This document shows positions 36,205 to 48,280 of a stretch of DNA of 64,000 nt, piece after piece. Below the pieces are notes generated by a model, which was given only the letters and a program-made list of their open reading frames with translations, was not told the DNA's origin and searched no databases. The stretch is taken from NCBI GenBank assembly GCA_963969345.1, contig OZ017770.1, positions 1,559,246 to 1,623,245 of the forward strand, written 5' to 3'. The first letter of the stretch is position 1, and each line of letters starts with the position of its first letter. Both the position numbers and the translations under genes were made by a program. The DNA is from Turbatrix aceti (lineage: Eukaryota; Nematoda; Chromadorea; Rhabditida; Panagrolaimidae).

Positions 36205-39200
36205 ATGTTGTCAATAAAGGCTCCGGCTTGCTTGGCTCGTTGTTCTGTGGATAACCATCCTAGCGGGCTTGATTCCGGTGAAATTTTCATAGCAGAACCC
36301 TACGCCAACAATAATGCATTGTAAGCATTACACCCTTTTTTGTGTTGTCTGACGTGTAGCTTTTGCAGGTTTAAGGGCAAGTCTCTTACCGGATACCCTA
36401 TTAACAGCGACCTGACAAGCAATGATTTTTCTAAGTTGGATTTGCCTTCGGGCACATGGGCAATGTCGGTGTGCGAGTATGAATCACCCGAATCCGATCA
36501 TTTGTCATTCATGAAGTTCACATTGCTTCGCATCGAGGAAAACAAGGATGGCTGGATAAAGGGATCGATTGCCCTTGACTCAGGTAAACTCCTGGGCATG
36601 TCGGGACTCTTTCCTTCCCATGCTATTGCTCTTTTGCCGGTCAGTTTTTATGTATGCAGCAATTATGCTTATTAACATTTTTTACAGAGTGTTCAATTGT
36701 CCACAACCCGGGCTACGGTGGTTGCGGATTTTGAACCCAAAGTTCCGGGTGAATTAAAGTTAACAGCTGGAGAATTGGTGCAAATCGTGGATAGCTCGGC
36801 TGGCGATTCGTGGCAAGTTAAAAACTCAACCGGATCTATCGGCATCTGCCCGAAGACCTTTTTGCGTCTCGCCGACACCGAAAGCGTTTTGCCTAGCCAA
36901 TCGATGCTAGAGCCATATGGCACCGCGTTGTACGACTTCACGTTAGTGTGAAACTCTAAGGCTGTAATTTAAACAGTGCTTAATTTTCAGGTCTGAATAC
37001 GATCAAGAATTGTCCTTTCTTTCGGGTGACGTTATCAAACTCTTTCGTTGGGTCAATTCTGAGTGGCTGAGTGGCAAGAACGAGCGCACTGGTAGTACAG
37101 GTATTGTGCCAGCTGGTTTTATTCAGATTGTTATTGCGCCTACTACTTTGAATCCCCAGGTGACTGGAGAAAGCATGACACGTTTTGATGAGCATGCCAT
37201 AGGGTTGGTTGTACACCCTTAACTGACACACTTTACTGATAATGATTATAGGTACGGTACCATGCTTTTCACCTTTGAAGCACGCTACGCCGATGAATTA
37301 AGCATTGAAGCAGGTGCAAGTGTAAAAATTTTGGAGTTCAAAGACCAATGGGTTCGCTGCTATGATCCTGAGACGGGGCAAACCGGAATTGTGCCACTGG
37401 ACTTCGTTCGTATGTTTTTGGATGACGAGGAGCAGGAATACGACAGCAAGAGAACATCCATCGCTCCACAAACGCCACAGTCTGAAGAACGACCCTGGGG
37501 TTCTCTGGACGTGGCACCCCTAATGACGAAGTCGGCATCCATGTCTTCTTTGCCGCAACGCAAGACCCCGCCTGCGCGTCCGCCGCCGCCGCGCGTGTCT
37601 CCGTTTCCGTTGTTATCTAAAGAACCGTCAACCGAAAATGAAGGCGGTAGCAGCAGCAGCAGTGCCGTACGCAAACCGCTTCCAGTCCAGAGAATGGCAC
37701 CTGAACGACCAAAGAGCACCGTACTACGATCGTCATTCGATAGAGATTCGTCCCCTGATGATTGGGCCCAGCAGAGAATGAAAGTGATAGACGAAGTCAT
37801 TCAGAGCGAAGCAGCCTATCTGTTTGACTTGACTGTTTGGGAAAGTGCGGTTGAAAATAATCAAAACATTGCTGCTGCGAGAAAGAAATTAATACTAAAT
37901 GGCTACAACATGTTGAAATATCTCTCTCGCGAGCTGACTGCGAACCTTATGGCAGAGGTTCAGAAGCCGGCCATCGATCAGGAAATTGGACTCCGCTTCA
38001 TGCAGCTCAAGGAAATGTTCTACAAAACATTCGGGCAGTACTTCCGATCGGCCGAACAGATATCCGATATCATCCTGAAGGGCAGTGAAGAGACGCAGAG
38101 GGCTTTGCAGTCATCTCTCGAAGAAATGCGGCAGCGAGGCAGCAACATATTTGACGTGTCTACGGCTCTATCGCGTCCTATTCAACGCTGCCTCAAATAT
38201 CCTTTGTACATCGGTGAGCTTTGCAAGTACACACCCCTGACGCATCCTGATCATCCGAAACTTCTGGAAGCTCTCAAACAAATGAGCCATTTGGCGACGA
38301 AAATGAACGAATCGAAGCGACGCAAAGAACTTGCTAGAAAGTATACCAAGATAGCCATGGAACAGCAGAATACGAGTTTTTTTTCGAGGTTATCAAAGCT
38401 TAACATGCGTTCTGTGCAGAAAAAAAGCAGCCGTCTGCAGTATCGTATCGGTGTCAGCATGGGTTGGGCTCAAAAGGTAGGTGACACTCTTTCTTACTTT
38501 TGCACCATTTTTTTGTCTGATGATAAAAGTACAACCAACGTTTTAGTACGAAGATAGCGAATTTGACAGCTTGGTTAAAAAGCTTGGCGAGCTTCAGCAG
38601 CATTACTGTCGGCTAATTTATCAGTTGACTGTCTACAAAAATCGCATAATTCGGTTATCGAAAAAATTTGTCGATTTTCACACAATGGCTCCGCTACCAA
38701 AAGGCTTTGACAGAATGAATCGTTTTGAGTACTGCATCCTGCTACGGCGTCTTATCGTTTTTGTCCAGGAGCTCGATGTTGATATGACAGAGTAAGCACA
38801 AATTGGCAAAAAATATTAAAACAACTCATCGTTTTACAGACTGATCAGGTCGGCACAAGAACAAGCAAAGAAGGATCACACGTTTTTGATTCAGAAACGT
38901 TGCGACAAGCTGGCCGACTTTGAAATGGCAACCCGCAAGAAAAAGCCGTCTGACGTTGTTTCCATGCGAAAGTGTGAATTCGAAGCTATGAATTCTCAAC
39001 TCAAGATCATTCTGCCAAAAGACATTGAGCTTCTCAGCAACGCGCTCATTGATTGCGTGAATCGTATCCGGCAAATCGATGGAGCGTTTTTCAGCCGTGT
39101 TCAGAGTTGGATGCAAGTAAGTTTCAGTCTTGATCGACGAGCACCAAGACTTATCTTTGTTTCAGGAGTTACCATACGCAGGACATCCGTCTTTGATGAA

Positions 39201-40471
39201 TTTTGTCGATCCTCGCCAAAATCGTCTGCAGCGTATCGAGGACACTTTGAAGCTTCGGAGCGGTCAAATCACCAAATCGACAACTCAGCCTCCGCCCAAC
39301 GAGCCATTCATGCCTTTTAACCGGTCGCAAACTGATGATGAACGCCTTCAACTCATCCGAAAATGCCGTTCCATGGGTACTGATGAAAATCTCTTTGAAG
39401 TTGTCAAGGATTACTACACCCGTGGCGGAAAGTGCGTGCTTCGAAAGGGCGATTACGTTTGTGAAAAGAAGTGTAAAGATGGCATGCGGTAAGTTTTTAT
39501 TAAGTATTATTTTATACAGTAGTCACAATTGTAGGACTGTGGATACCGGCGTGTCGACTTTCACAGTTGATGAAAATTACTTCGAGCGAGCTGATCCGCA
39601 GGTTGTCGAACTGCTTGTCGCCACTGCCGAAGCCGCACGCCCACCAGTTGTCAAACAAGTCATACAGTACGTATCTGAACAACCGGTTAGCAAATCATCC
39701 AACACCAACAAGCAGCAGTTTGTTATTCCAACCGAGTACCGGCAACGTTTGTCTGAAAAGCCTCCTCCTGCACCGGATTCACTGATGTTGTTGGAGCCGT
39801 CGTCGTCGTCGTCGGCTTCGTCATCTGCTGTGAATAACCGTCAATCCTGGATTACCTTTGAACACGAAACGCCACTTACTCTGCCTTCCAGCACGCTACC
39901 CAGCATTGTAAATGACCTGGCGTCAACTGGAAACAACTTAACTTTCCCCGAAAATTGTCCTCCTTTGATGCCTACAAAAAGTTTGATTATTCCGACACCA
40001 ACTGCTCCGCCACCTGTCTTGCCACCCCGTTCAGCTATCTATACGCCGCCAGCAACCTTGCCCCCCGCTCCCAGTCAACAACTACCCCCCCGAAAGCCGG
40101 TATACCAAAAGCCTGCCTATGATCCCCTCGATGACCTTGTAAAAATGGAAATTGAAAAAACGCGCAACTATAGCAAGCTACCCAGTCAAGCGCTTTTGAC
40201 CAACAATTCTACGCCCCATTCTAGCCACAACAATGACATCCCACAACCCAAATACGAGACACCAATTTCTGACAATGATATTCCTACTTACGCCATTGCA
40301 CAGTACCCATTTGAACCAGATAACATGCTTCAGCTTCGTATCATGGAAGGCGATCGATTACGTGTACTGCGGCAATGTGATGACGCCCACAACCCCGAAT
40401 GGTGGCTTGTGCAGACCCAAGCTGGGAAAAACGGCTACGTACCCTCTACGTACATCTCAATTCAGCAATAA
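36205..40471 (+). CDS. Tuba/DNMBP-like scaffold: SH3 repeats, RhoGEF (DH), BAR, SH3
   Basis: Tuba links dynamin and actin regulators and activates CDC42 at membranes and cell junctions. Nine exons (36205-36320, 36369-36639, 36688-36941, 36991-37203, 37252-38476, 38547-38791, 38840-39116, 39166-39488, 39535-40471) give 1286 residues (human DNMBP 1577). In order: a divergent SH3 (~65-128), SH3 at ~137-190 (ATVVADFEP), ~208-262 (ALYDFTSEYDQELSF) and ~290-341 (LFTFEARYADELSI); a Pro/Ser linker; a DH domain from ~457 (KVIDEVIQSEAAYLFDL, SRPIQRCLKYPLYIGEL); a helical BAR domain (~650-900) with no PH domain, which is diagnostic of the DNMBP group; a degraded fifth SH3-like segment; a Pro-rich linker; and a last SH3 (AIAQYPFEPDNMLQLR). 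All junctions keep frame. Confidence 0.93.
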
Positions 40472-40671
40472 CACTATTACAGTTAGCCTATTATTATTAT
40501 TTATATTAATTTCAACTTGAGTAACTTATTCCGGTTTTTTCCAGTTTTGAAGTAAATGAGCAATGAAGGCATACGTCGTCTAAATAATCTCGTTTCTTGT
40601 CGGCAAGTGTCAAAATTTATCTAGCATAAAAAGCATGTCACATAAATGCAAGCCTATGGTTCAGTAAGCCA

Positions 40672-43600
40672 TCAAGCTTCCGCTGCAACTTCAGCAGATG
40701 CTTCCTCCGGAACTTCGGCCGGGGCTTCGTCAGCAACGGGAGCAGGCTCGGGTTGATCCGTTGGAGGTGCTTCCTAAAGATCATTACAATTTTTGTTATT
40801 AGAATCGTGTCAAATTAAATTTACCGGTGCTACATCGCTATCAGGAATCTGCAGAGGGATGACAGGAACAGGTGGTTTTGCCGCGTCGCCTTCAGCGGGA
40901 GCGAGTTCAGTATAACGAATAACATCGTGCTGCTTTCGAATGATCTCAAGCTCCTCAGTCTTGCGGCAACCCCAATCCGGTGGCGGGCGTCCAGAGCCGT
41001 GAGCGATGCTTGGAGTTGGCTTGACAACCGGCTACAAAGTGTCACGTCGACGACGATGATTTGATATCGATGACAGAGGGTGACCATAGGGATAGAGGAC
41101 AACTGATTAAAAAAAAAGAAGGTTGGCTGACGATTTGTTATGTTTGCGTTGTGACAGAAGATACCAATAGTCGACTAACAGCGACATTAAACGTTTCACG
41201 ACATAAATATACAGTAGGGGATTGGTTGTATGGTAAACAGGTTAGCGTATATACATACATGCTAATAATAAACAAGACCCATTTTGCGTACTTTTTCGAA
41301 CAAGACGCGTTTGTCGACGTAAGAACGACGGTCGATTTGACGGTCGAACTTGGAGGCGACGTTAATCTTTGGCTGTAAAGTGGTGGAAAACGCTTCATAT
41401 CAGCAGAAAACAAGAAAAATTAAAATCACCGGGTGAATAGAGTTTTCGGTTTCCACGGGATCAATGCCTTTTTGAATCGCCTTAGAGCGTGTAGCCTGGC
41501 GTTCACGTTCTCTGAGTTCTTTCAGCTGAATAATTTTTTTTCAATCTATTGTCCGTCGTTTTTATTTTCACTTACATCGTAAACCTGGCCTTCGTGACGT
41601 TTCTCCAAGTCGTATTTCTCGCCCTCAAGTTTGACAATACGAGTATGAAAATCTCGGATTCGGTCTCTCAAATCGGCAACAGCAATGTTCTCAGGATCCT
41701 GTTTGCGACAAGCAGAGGCAATGTAGGCTGCCTATAAATTTTTTTGCATGTGCATCATATGATTCGGGGCAAAGCAAAGAGCATTCAACTATATACCTTT
41801 GCTTCTTCCAGTTGAGCCTTGAGAACACCGGGATCGTTAACATTTTTCTTCTGGCCTTTTGGCTGCTCGCCGCCGTCTTTCTTTGAAATAACAAAATTAC
41901 GACCTCCGGCACCAGCTCCAGTAGCACCAGCAAAGGAGCCCGCCATCATCTGCTGGCGCTTCAGCTTCTCGGCTTCACGCTGCCGCTTGTTTTCTTCAAT
42001 TTTCAGCTTGCGTTCTTCCTACAATCAGATTGTTAAAAAAGTGTAAAGCCGACAAAAACGAACTTCTTCCTTCTTGCGTCGCTCCTCGTCGGCTCGACGA
42101 CGTTCGGCGAATTCTTGCTCCTCCTGTTCGCGTTCGGAGCGGCGTTGAAGTTGTTTTTCCCGCAGCATGCGAAGCTCCTCTTCCGCTTGCTCGCGCTCGA
42201 TACGACGGCGTTCCTCGTAGTCAAGGAGCTTGGCTGCTTGTTCTTCTTCATGGCGTTTTTTAGCAGCCTGAAAGCATTTATTGTAAATCCACGACATTAA
42301 TACACCAAGCACACCAGCATGGCTTTTTCAGCCTCAGTCATGGTTTCCGGATCGGGTTCGGCGGGAGGAGGAGGAGGTCGACGGGCTCTGCAACGGGAGA
42401 AGTGTTATACGTTCTGTCTGGGCTTTGTACTCACTCCTTGACTTCCGAACGCTCTTCTTCGGGCTCGGCCTCAGGCTCAGCTTCTGCAGCTGCAGGCTCC
42501 TCGGCTGCTTCTTCGACTTCTTCATCGACTTCCTCGTCGACTTCTTCGTCAGAACTAAAAAAAATAAGTGACTATGAAAATGGAAGGATAGATTCATTAG
42601 GAACGATTCACAGGTTATTGAGATGCAAATCTTACCGGGGTTTCATTCGCCACTTAGGGACAAATTTTTTAGGAACCATTTTCCATGACGGCAATTTTGG
42701 CCGAACAATTTTAAAGTTCACTTTCTTGAGGACAACACCAAACGGACACACACAGGATGATGAAACACGGTTCAGTTGTCGGTGATGGGCTAGAGCTTGC
42801 AAATCTTGTTGTCTACGCGTGAAACTTGGGGTTCTTCTACGCATGTGACCCCGATAATTCCTGGACGGAGACAGCAAATTCGTAGATGTGGAGAGGGGTT
42901 TTTCGAGTCGCTTTTCGGGTTTGAGTAAATTATTTTCGATCGCTGATGTCGTAGGGACATTGATATGCTTGCTGTACATAATTGGCTCAGATGTGCACCG
43001 TGATTTTGATCGACCTGAGAAACGGGTGATGCTTGCTTGCTGCTCCGACGTCACGGCACGAGGGAGAGCAGACTTTAAGTTTTTTGACTCAGATTCAGAA
43101 GCTTTGGCTCGAAACTGGTTGATAAGTTCTTGAAACTGTGTCTGGCCCACACGGCCCTTTGGTTCAATGGATGGCGGCTGCGATGTTCTGCGCAGTTCAA
43201 TTCGCGCTTTTCGATAGCACGCAGCAGGCGACTCGAACGTTTCTTGTAGCTGACGGACAGCAGTCCGGGGAATAGGTTGCCAAATTTTTGGTGGAGGTTC
43301 GCCAATTTCAAACGGTGATTCCCGTAGTACTCGCTTGGGCACAGTCCGGCTGCGCGGTTTTTCCTTCGTGCCAACTTTTTTAGTTCTTTTGATCCTTTTC
43401 TGTTGTTGCTCGATGGTATGCCAAACATGCAAAGTCGGTGGAACACACGGCATCACCAGCTGGCATTTCCATTCTCGCGTCGCGTATTCAGACAACCTCA
43501 AGTGCATTTTCAAATTTTTCTCCGCAGATTTTTGTGGTTCCATAATGCTTTTAGCCGTCTGGTAGTAACTGATATGCTGTACTGATATCTCGGTATTACA

Positions 43601-44854
43601 CTTTTCAACGTCGAAGTTATTTTGCAAGTTAACAGACTTGGATCTCTGTGAATAGGGCTTGCGGCGATGATATTTCCTTGAGCCAGGCACGTCAAACAGT
43701 TGCTGCAGTGGCTGGTCGTTTATCTTCAGGCAAAAAGGCTGCTGCGTTTTCTCGTTGTTTTTCAGCTTGCTTGAGCTGCCTCGGGTGATCTTAGGTTTGG
43801 GTATCTGTTTTGCGGGCAGGGGCTCGCCAACCTTGAAACTTTCGTAACCCGGAACCATGATTACAAAGCTGCAGAACTCAGTTTGTTCAGGTGCAAAAAA
43901 GCTTATTTCGGGACAATAAATTTCAGCCGTGCATTCGACTTCTGCAGTGATCTGCATCTTACCAACTTCGGGCGAAGACTCATGAGCACTTTCTGAGTCT
44001 AACGACAACCCGGAATCACTGTCATTGCTCGGGGACTTGCTTTTTTCTTTTTGACGGAAGAAAGTACGGGGCAGAGATGGCTTTTCTTCTTCATAGATGG
44101 GAACGCACTCGTAGTGCCTTAGATACTTTCGCTCGTCCTCTGATTGTTTGCCTCGTTTGTTCAGAAGATCATCAACCGTATTGTGAGCTGCCATGAGTCG
44201 TCGAACAAACTCCTGCTGCTCCATGAGTTCCTTCTTGGCAGCAGCGTCGTCGGCTTTGATGTGAATCGTTTTTTTGTCCCCATCGTCCATCTGTTGTCTG
44301 GCAACAAATGGCGGCGGAGGCTCGCATCCGAGAGAATGCCGCTTGCGAAAATTATCCCGAGCTGATGAAACGCTGACAAGTGACTGAGGCTGTGGTTGTT
44401 CTTCGCGACGACGGTGTGACGTTTCATGTACGTCACCTGACTTTTTGACACCGTATAGTGATTTGATGTTCTCAATTTCAGGCGCAGAGGTTACGCGAGA
44501 GCTGATTACTCTGCCGTGTTCCGCGCTGGTTGCACGTGGACTAATCACTCTAGCTTGGTCATTGCCTGTAGCAGTTACCGACTTTCGACGATAAGGTTCT
44601 GTTCTTGTACTGGACGACGAGTAATCGTAGTCAAGCGAGCCGATGCGCGATAAGCCGGGCGTGCCCAGCCCCCGGCTTGGTCTGTACAGCGACGTCGATG
44701 TCGACGGCGTAGGGGAATACAGAGACGAGGATGAAAACATTGACGAACGCATACTCTGTTAACGAATACGTTGTAATTAGCTAAATCAACAGGGGGAAAA
44801 AGACAGAGAAGTGGAAACGATAAAAATAACTTACTATTCTTCTTCATCCGACAT
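40672..44854 (-). CDS. Troponin T, copy 1 (standard isoform)
   Basis: Tropomyosin-binding subunit of the muscle troponin complex, which confers calcium control on the thin filament. Ten exons: 44835-44854 (MSDEEE), 42435-42554, 42315-42387, 42064-42267, 41797-42018, 41576-41731, 41430-41525, 41292-41372, 40825-41031, 40672-40773; 426 residues. It has the acidic Glu/Asp N-terminus, then [19 protein letters not shown], the long basic helix with [14 protein letters not shown], the [14 protein letters not shown] segment of the TnT-TnI coiled coil, [10 protein letters not shown] and [10 protein letters not shown], and an Ala/Pro/Glu-rich C-terminal extension as in other nematode TnTs. Intron 1 is 2.3 kb and contains the large alternative exon 42636-44752. 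An acceptor (TTTTAG) lies ~10 bases before the ATG. Sister of the gene at 46517-48280. Confidence 0.95.
42636..44752 (-). CDS. Large alternative first exon of troponin T copy 1 (705 codons)
   Basis: An uninterrupted frame from ATG at 44752 to a strong donor (CCCCG/GTAAGA) at 42636. It leaves in phase 2, exactly the phase of the next troponin T exon (42554), so splicing gives Arg then SDEEVDEEV and a predicted 1125-residue troponin T. An acceptor ending AACAG lies 3 bases before the ATG. Joining from the normal first exon would create an immediate stop, so this must be a separate transcript start, with the acceptor used by a leader or an untranslated exon. The encoded region is basic and Ser/Pro/Arg-rich, with repeated short units such as [16 protein letters not shown] and [16 protein letters not shown] and a helical [15 protein letters not shown] stretch. 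No known domain is recognised. The alternative, an independent nested gene, would need another acceptor, and I see none before 42554. Confidence 0.72.
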
Positions 44855-44863
44855 GGCAGCGTT

Positions 44864-46516
44864 CTAAAATAAATCTCAGATAAGAAATGTTTTTTGCTTG
44901 TAAAAAAATAATTTATTATGAGAAAGCAAGATTATTGGCGGAGATGTAAAAATTGTTAGAATACGTTGGCTGATGATACCACTTAAAGTTTTTTGTAGGA
45001 GTAAATAATCAGAAAAGTTTTTCGTTCGTTTAAAAGTTGTTACGCGCAAAGAGTAATGAAAAAATAACCGGCACTAGCTTAGCAAATCATCGGCTGACAA
45101 ACGATTATATAATTCGATGGAATAACGAGTATCACTGGACCATAGTTCAGATTGGAGAAAAATAACCTGCCGGGAAGGACAACAGGCCTCCGTGAGGCGG
45201 TTCAAAAAAAAAACACTCGTGTGTACTAAGGATGGCTTGAGACATCCGAAAAAAGTGATAGGTAACAAATGACCATCGTGGTAAATCAACCTCACCGTCT
45301 ACTATACAAAGAACCAAGGAGTTGTCAGAATTACCCAAAACTTAGCGCCTTGATGGAATGTAAAGACAGTTGCGAGCATTGCCTTAAAGGATGTCCAAGA
45401 CCAGGAAGAACACCTGCAGGTGCACCTGTCGTATTGGAAACAACAACAGAGTTGGGGTAACTAAGTTTGCTAAAAAAAGTTCTATGCTCTGGACATTACT
45501 CCACAGCACAGGTTTAAAAATGAGAGGGTAGCACTCGAGTGACGGAAAAATGCTTGAAACTGTGCTTGTAACGTACGTTCGGAGAAATAACGGTTGCGTA
45601 TGTTCTTTGACATTAAATTTACCCTTCCAAGATATCATCCGTTAAATATAAAAGAAAAAGCCGCTCAATTTTTTTGTTTATACATTTTTGCAAAGCTAAG
45701 AGATGAAAAATGCACTCACCCGTCAGTGATCGTCGAAACAGGCAAGCAAACGCAAATGACCCTAAAATTTGTTTTTTTATTAGCAAGGCCTGGCTTTCAA
45801 TGAAAACAAAAGCGCAAAAACAATTTTCAAAAAAATGCCCGAAAAATATTTTGTTCAGTCAAGTAATAGCGAAAGTAAAGAAATAGCGATTATATTGCTT
45901 CGGCATGAAAACTGAAACTGACAAAAATGTTGAGTATTATATGCTCTTACCAGCATATGCGATGACAAACGTATGACAAGATGACAAGAAAGTGCAAATG
46001 AGACAACTATTTCGTTTTTTTTCTGTCTCAAACTTTTGTCTCCGAAAAGTTAGCCAGTTAAACGATTTTGATAGACAACAGAGAAATTGAAGAAAAAAAG
46101 TTGTGTAAAAAACAAAAAAGTGTGTGTACCTTGCAAGATAATTATCGGCAGATTTGAGTGTCTAACGATTGTCTGTCGAAAGAAAACAGAGAAGAAGGTG
46201 AAGGTGGTTGACGGCTTGTAGCTAACACTTCACGGTAAATTTGATTTTCTTCGAATTCTCTGCTGAACCGAACCGTTTGACATCTGCTTGAATATGCAGG
46301 TGTGACCTGAACAATCTGTGCATCTTACAAATCTTACAAATCGTGCGAAAGAGCAAAAAAAGTGAACCTTTGTGCACAACTTATTTTTTTGCGATTTGCT
46401 GGTTGTGAGAAAAGTTTCGGAATAGATGACGTTTATTCGAGACTCTTACTTTATAGCAGATATTTGCGAGTGATTAAAGCATTACAAAAAATACTGCAAC
46501 AAAAGATACGAGAAAG
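44864..46516. other. Intergenic between the two troponin T genes
   Basis: 1.65 kb of AT-rich DNA; probable promoter of troponin T copy 1 and 3' region of copy 2. No supported exon or RNA gene; several open frames of 60-85 codons are not convincing. Confidence 0.45.
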
Positions 46517-48280
46517 TTAAGCAGCAACTTCTTCGGCAGGAGCTGGTTCGGGTTCTGCTTCGGGTGCTGGTTCCGGTGCAGGTTCGTCGTCGTCGGTGGG
46601 CAACTGGAGAGGAATAGGAGCGACGGGAGGACGAGCATTTTCGTCGGGTACCTGTTCGACGTACTTGGGTGTCTCGAGGTTCTTTCGGAGCTGTTCGAGT
46701 TCTTCGTTCTCACGACGACCCCATTCTGCAGGAGGGCGGCCAGTGCCATGAACGATCTTGGGCGGAGCCTTGACGACGGGCTATAATTAAATGTTTGATC
46801 AATATTTGGCCAGCCTTTGGCATACCTTTTCGAAGAGGGTCCTGCGGTCACCGTAGCCGCGGCGATCAGTCTGACGATCGAACTTGGAGGCAGTGGTGAT
46901 CTTGGGAGGATACTTGCTGTTGGCAGCCTCAACGGGATCAAGACCCTTCTGGAGAGCCTTGTTGCGGGCAACCTGGCGTTCGCGCTCGTTCAGTTCTTTC
47001 AGCTGAAACCAATTTGTAATTATCACCAAAAACTAAATGTTCCTACATCGTATTCCTGGCGTTCGGCGCGCTTTTCCAAATCGTACTTCTCGCCTTCAAG
47101 CTTGACGATACGGGAGTGAAGGTTGAGAATTCTGTCCTTCAGATCGTTGGGCAGAAGGTGCGTAACATCGACGGGTCGGGCAGCGGAGGCAAGGTAGTTC
47201 TTGCGGGCTTCAGCCTGTTGTTCAGCCGAGAGACCCTTAGCTTTTTCAGGGCCAGCGAGGTTGACCGGTCCGCTGCCATCCTTCTTGTTGATGACAAAGT
47301 TGCGACCAGCGGCACCACCACCGATGAACGAGCCAGCCATCATCTGTTGACGCTTCAGCTTCTCTTCATTCTTGCGGACCTTGTCGGCTTCGCTACGAGC
47401 TTTGCGGTCTTCTTCCTCCTTCTTGCGTCGCTCTTCATCGGCGCGGCGGCGTTCAGCGAACTCACGCTCTTCTTGTTCGCGTTCGGCACGTCGAGCGAGC
47501 TGTTTCTCCTTGAGAATACGGAGCTCCTCTTCGTACTGTTCGCGCTCGATGCGGCGTCGCTCTTCGTAGTCGAGGAGTTTGGCAGCTTCTTCCTCTTCGT
47601 GACGCTTCTTCGCAGCGAGCATAGCCTTTTCGGCTTCCGTCATGGACTCCGGATTAGGCTCTTCCTTGGGAGGAGGAGGAGGACGAGCTTTGGGCCTAAA
47701 AGCAAAAGGTCAACCTGTCCATTGTCAACTGCACACTGCAATTAGTTTTAAACTGCACAATGTTAAAACTTATCGGTGTGATGGTTATACTCACTTGACT
47801 TCCTCAATTTGGCTCACTGGTCTGAAAATTAATTATTCACCTTGTTTGTGCAATTATGCATTTTTTCGAGTGCAAAAGAGGATAGTCGGTGTTAACATTT
47901 TTTAAAGAAATCACACATGTATGTTAGGTGGCAATGCAAGATGGAGAATACAGCACGCAAAAACACATGGGCTTACTTGACTTCCTCCGGAACCTCCTCA
48001 GGAGCGGCTTCTTCGGCAGCGGCTTCCTCTTCACTAAAAATGGAAAGGAAAGTGTTCAGAGGTGACAAAGGAAAGTGCGAATGTGGAAATTAGAAACTGT
48101 GCGTCGTGGAAAGGAAAATATGTGTCAAAATTACTGTTTAAAACTTACTGAGCCTCCTCCTCGGTCTCTTCGACCTCTTCTTCTTCCTCGATGACTTCCT
48201 CGTCTTCGCTGAAAAAAATATGTCCTTAAAAGTTGAATCAAAAGAAAAAGGGGATAACTTACTACTCTTCGTCCGACATG
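46517..48280 (-). CDS. Troponin T, copy 2
   Basis: Second thin-filament troponin T, tandem with copy 1. Exons: 48264-48280 (MSDEE), 48149-48208, 47977-48033, 47795-47821, 47047-47695, 46826-47002, 46517-46780, giving 416 residues. The N-terminal exons encode almost pure Glu/Asp/Val/Ala. The 27-base exon 47795-47821 has phase 2 on both sides, so it can be skipped without changing the frame; alternative N-terminal acidic exons are a hallmark of TnT in vertebrates and flies. The core ([62 protein letters not shown]) closely matches copy 1, and the C-terminus ends in a Pro/Glu/Ala extension. Exon 5 corresponds to four exons of copy 1 and the last two also lack introns present in copy 1, so introns were lost here or gained there. 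Confidence 0.95.
47795..47821 (-). other. Probable cassette microexon of troponin T copy 2
   Basis: 27 bases flanked by a TTTTCAG acceptor and a GTGAGT donor; reads PVSQIEEVK with its neighbours. Both the included form (AA/A) and the skipped form (AA/G) restore a Lys codon and the frame. Confidence 0.65.

Noticed and set aside
42632..44752. An independent nested single-exon gene
   Set aside because: Possible, but the frame ends one codon after a strong donor whose phase matches the next troponin T exon; coincidence is less likely than splicing.
44743..44854. Splicing the normal troponin T first exon to the 2.1 kb exon
   Set aside because: Phase 2 plus the acceptor at 44755 creates an immediate TAA, so the large exon needs its own start.
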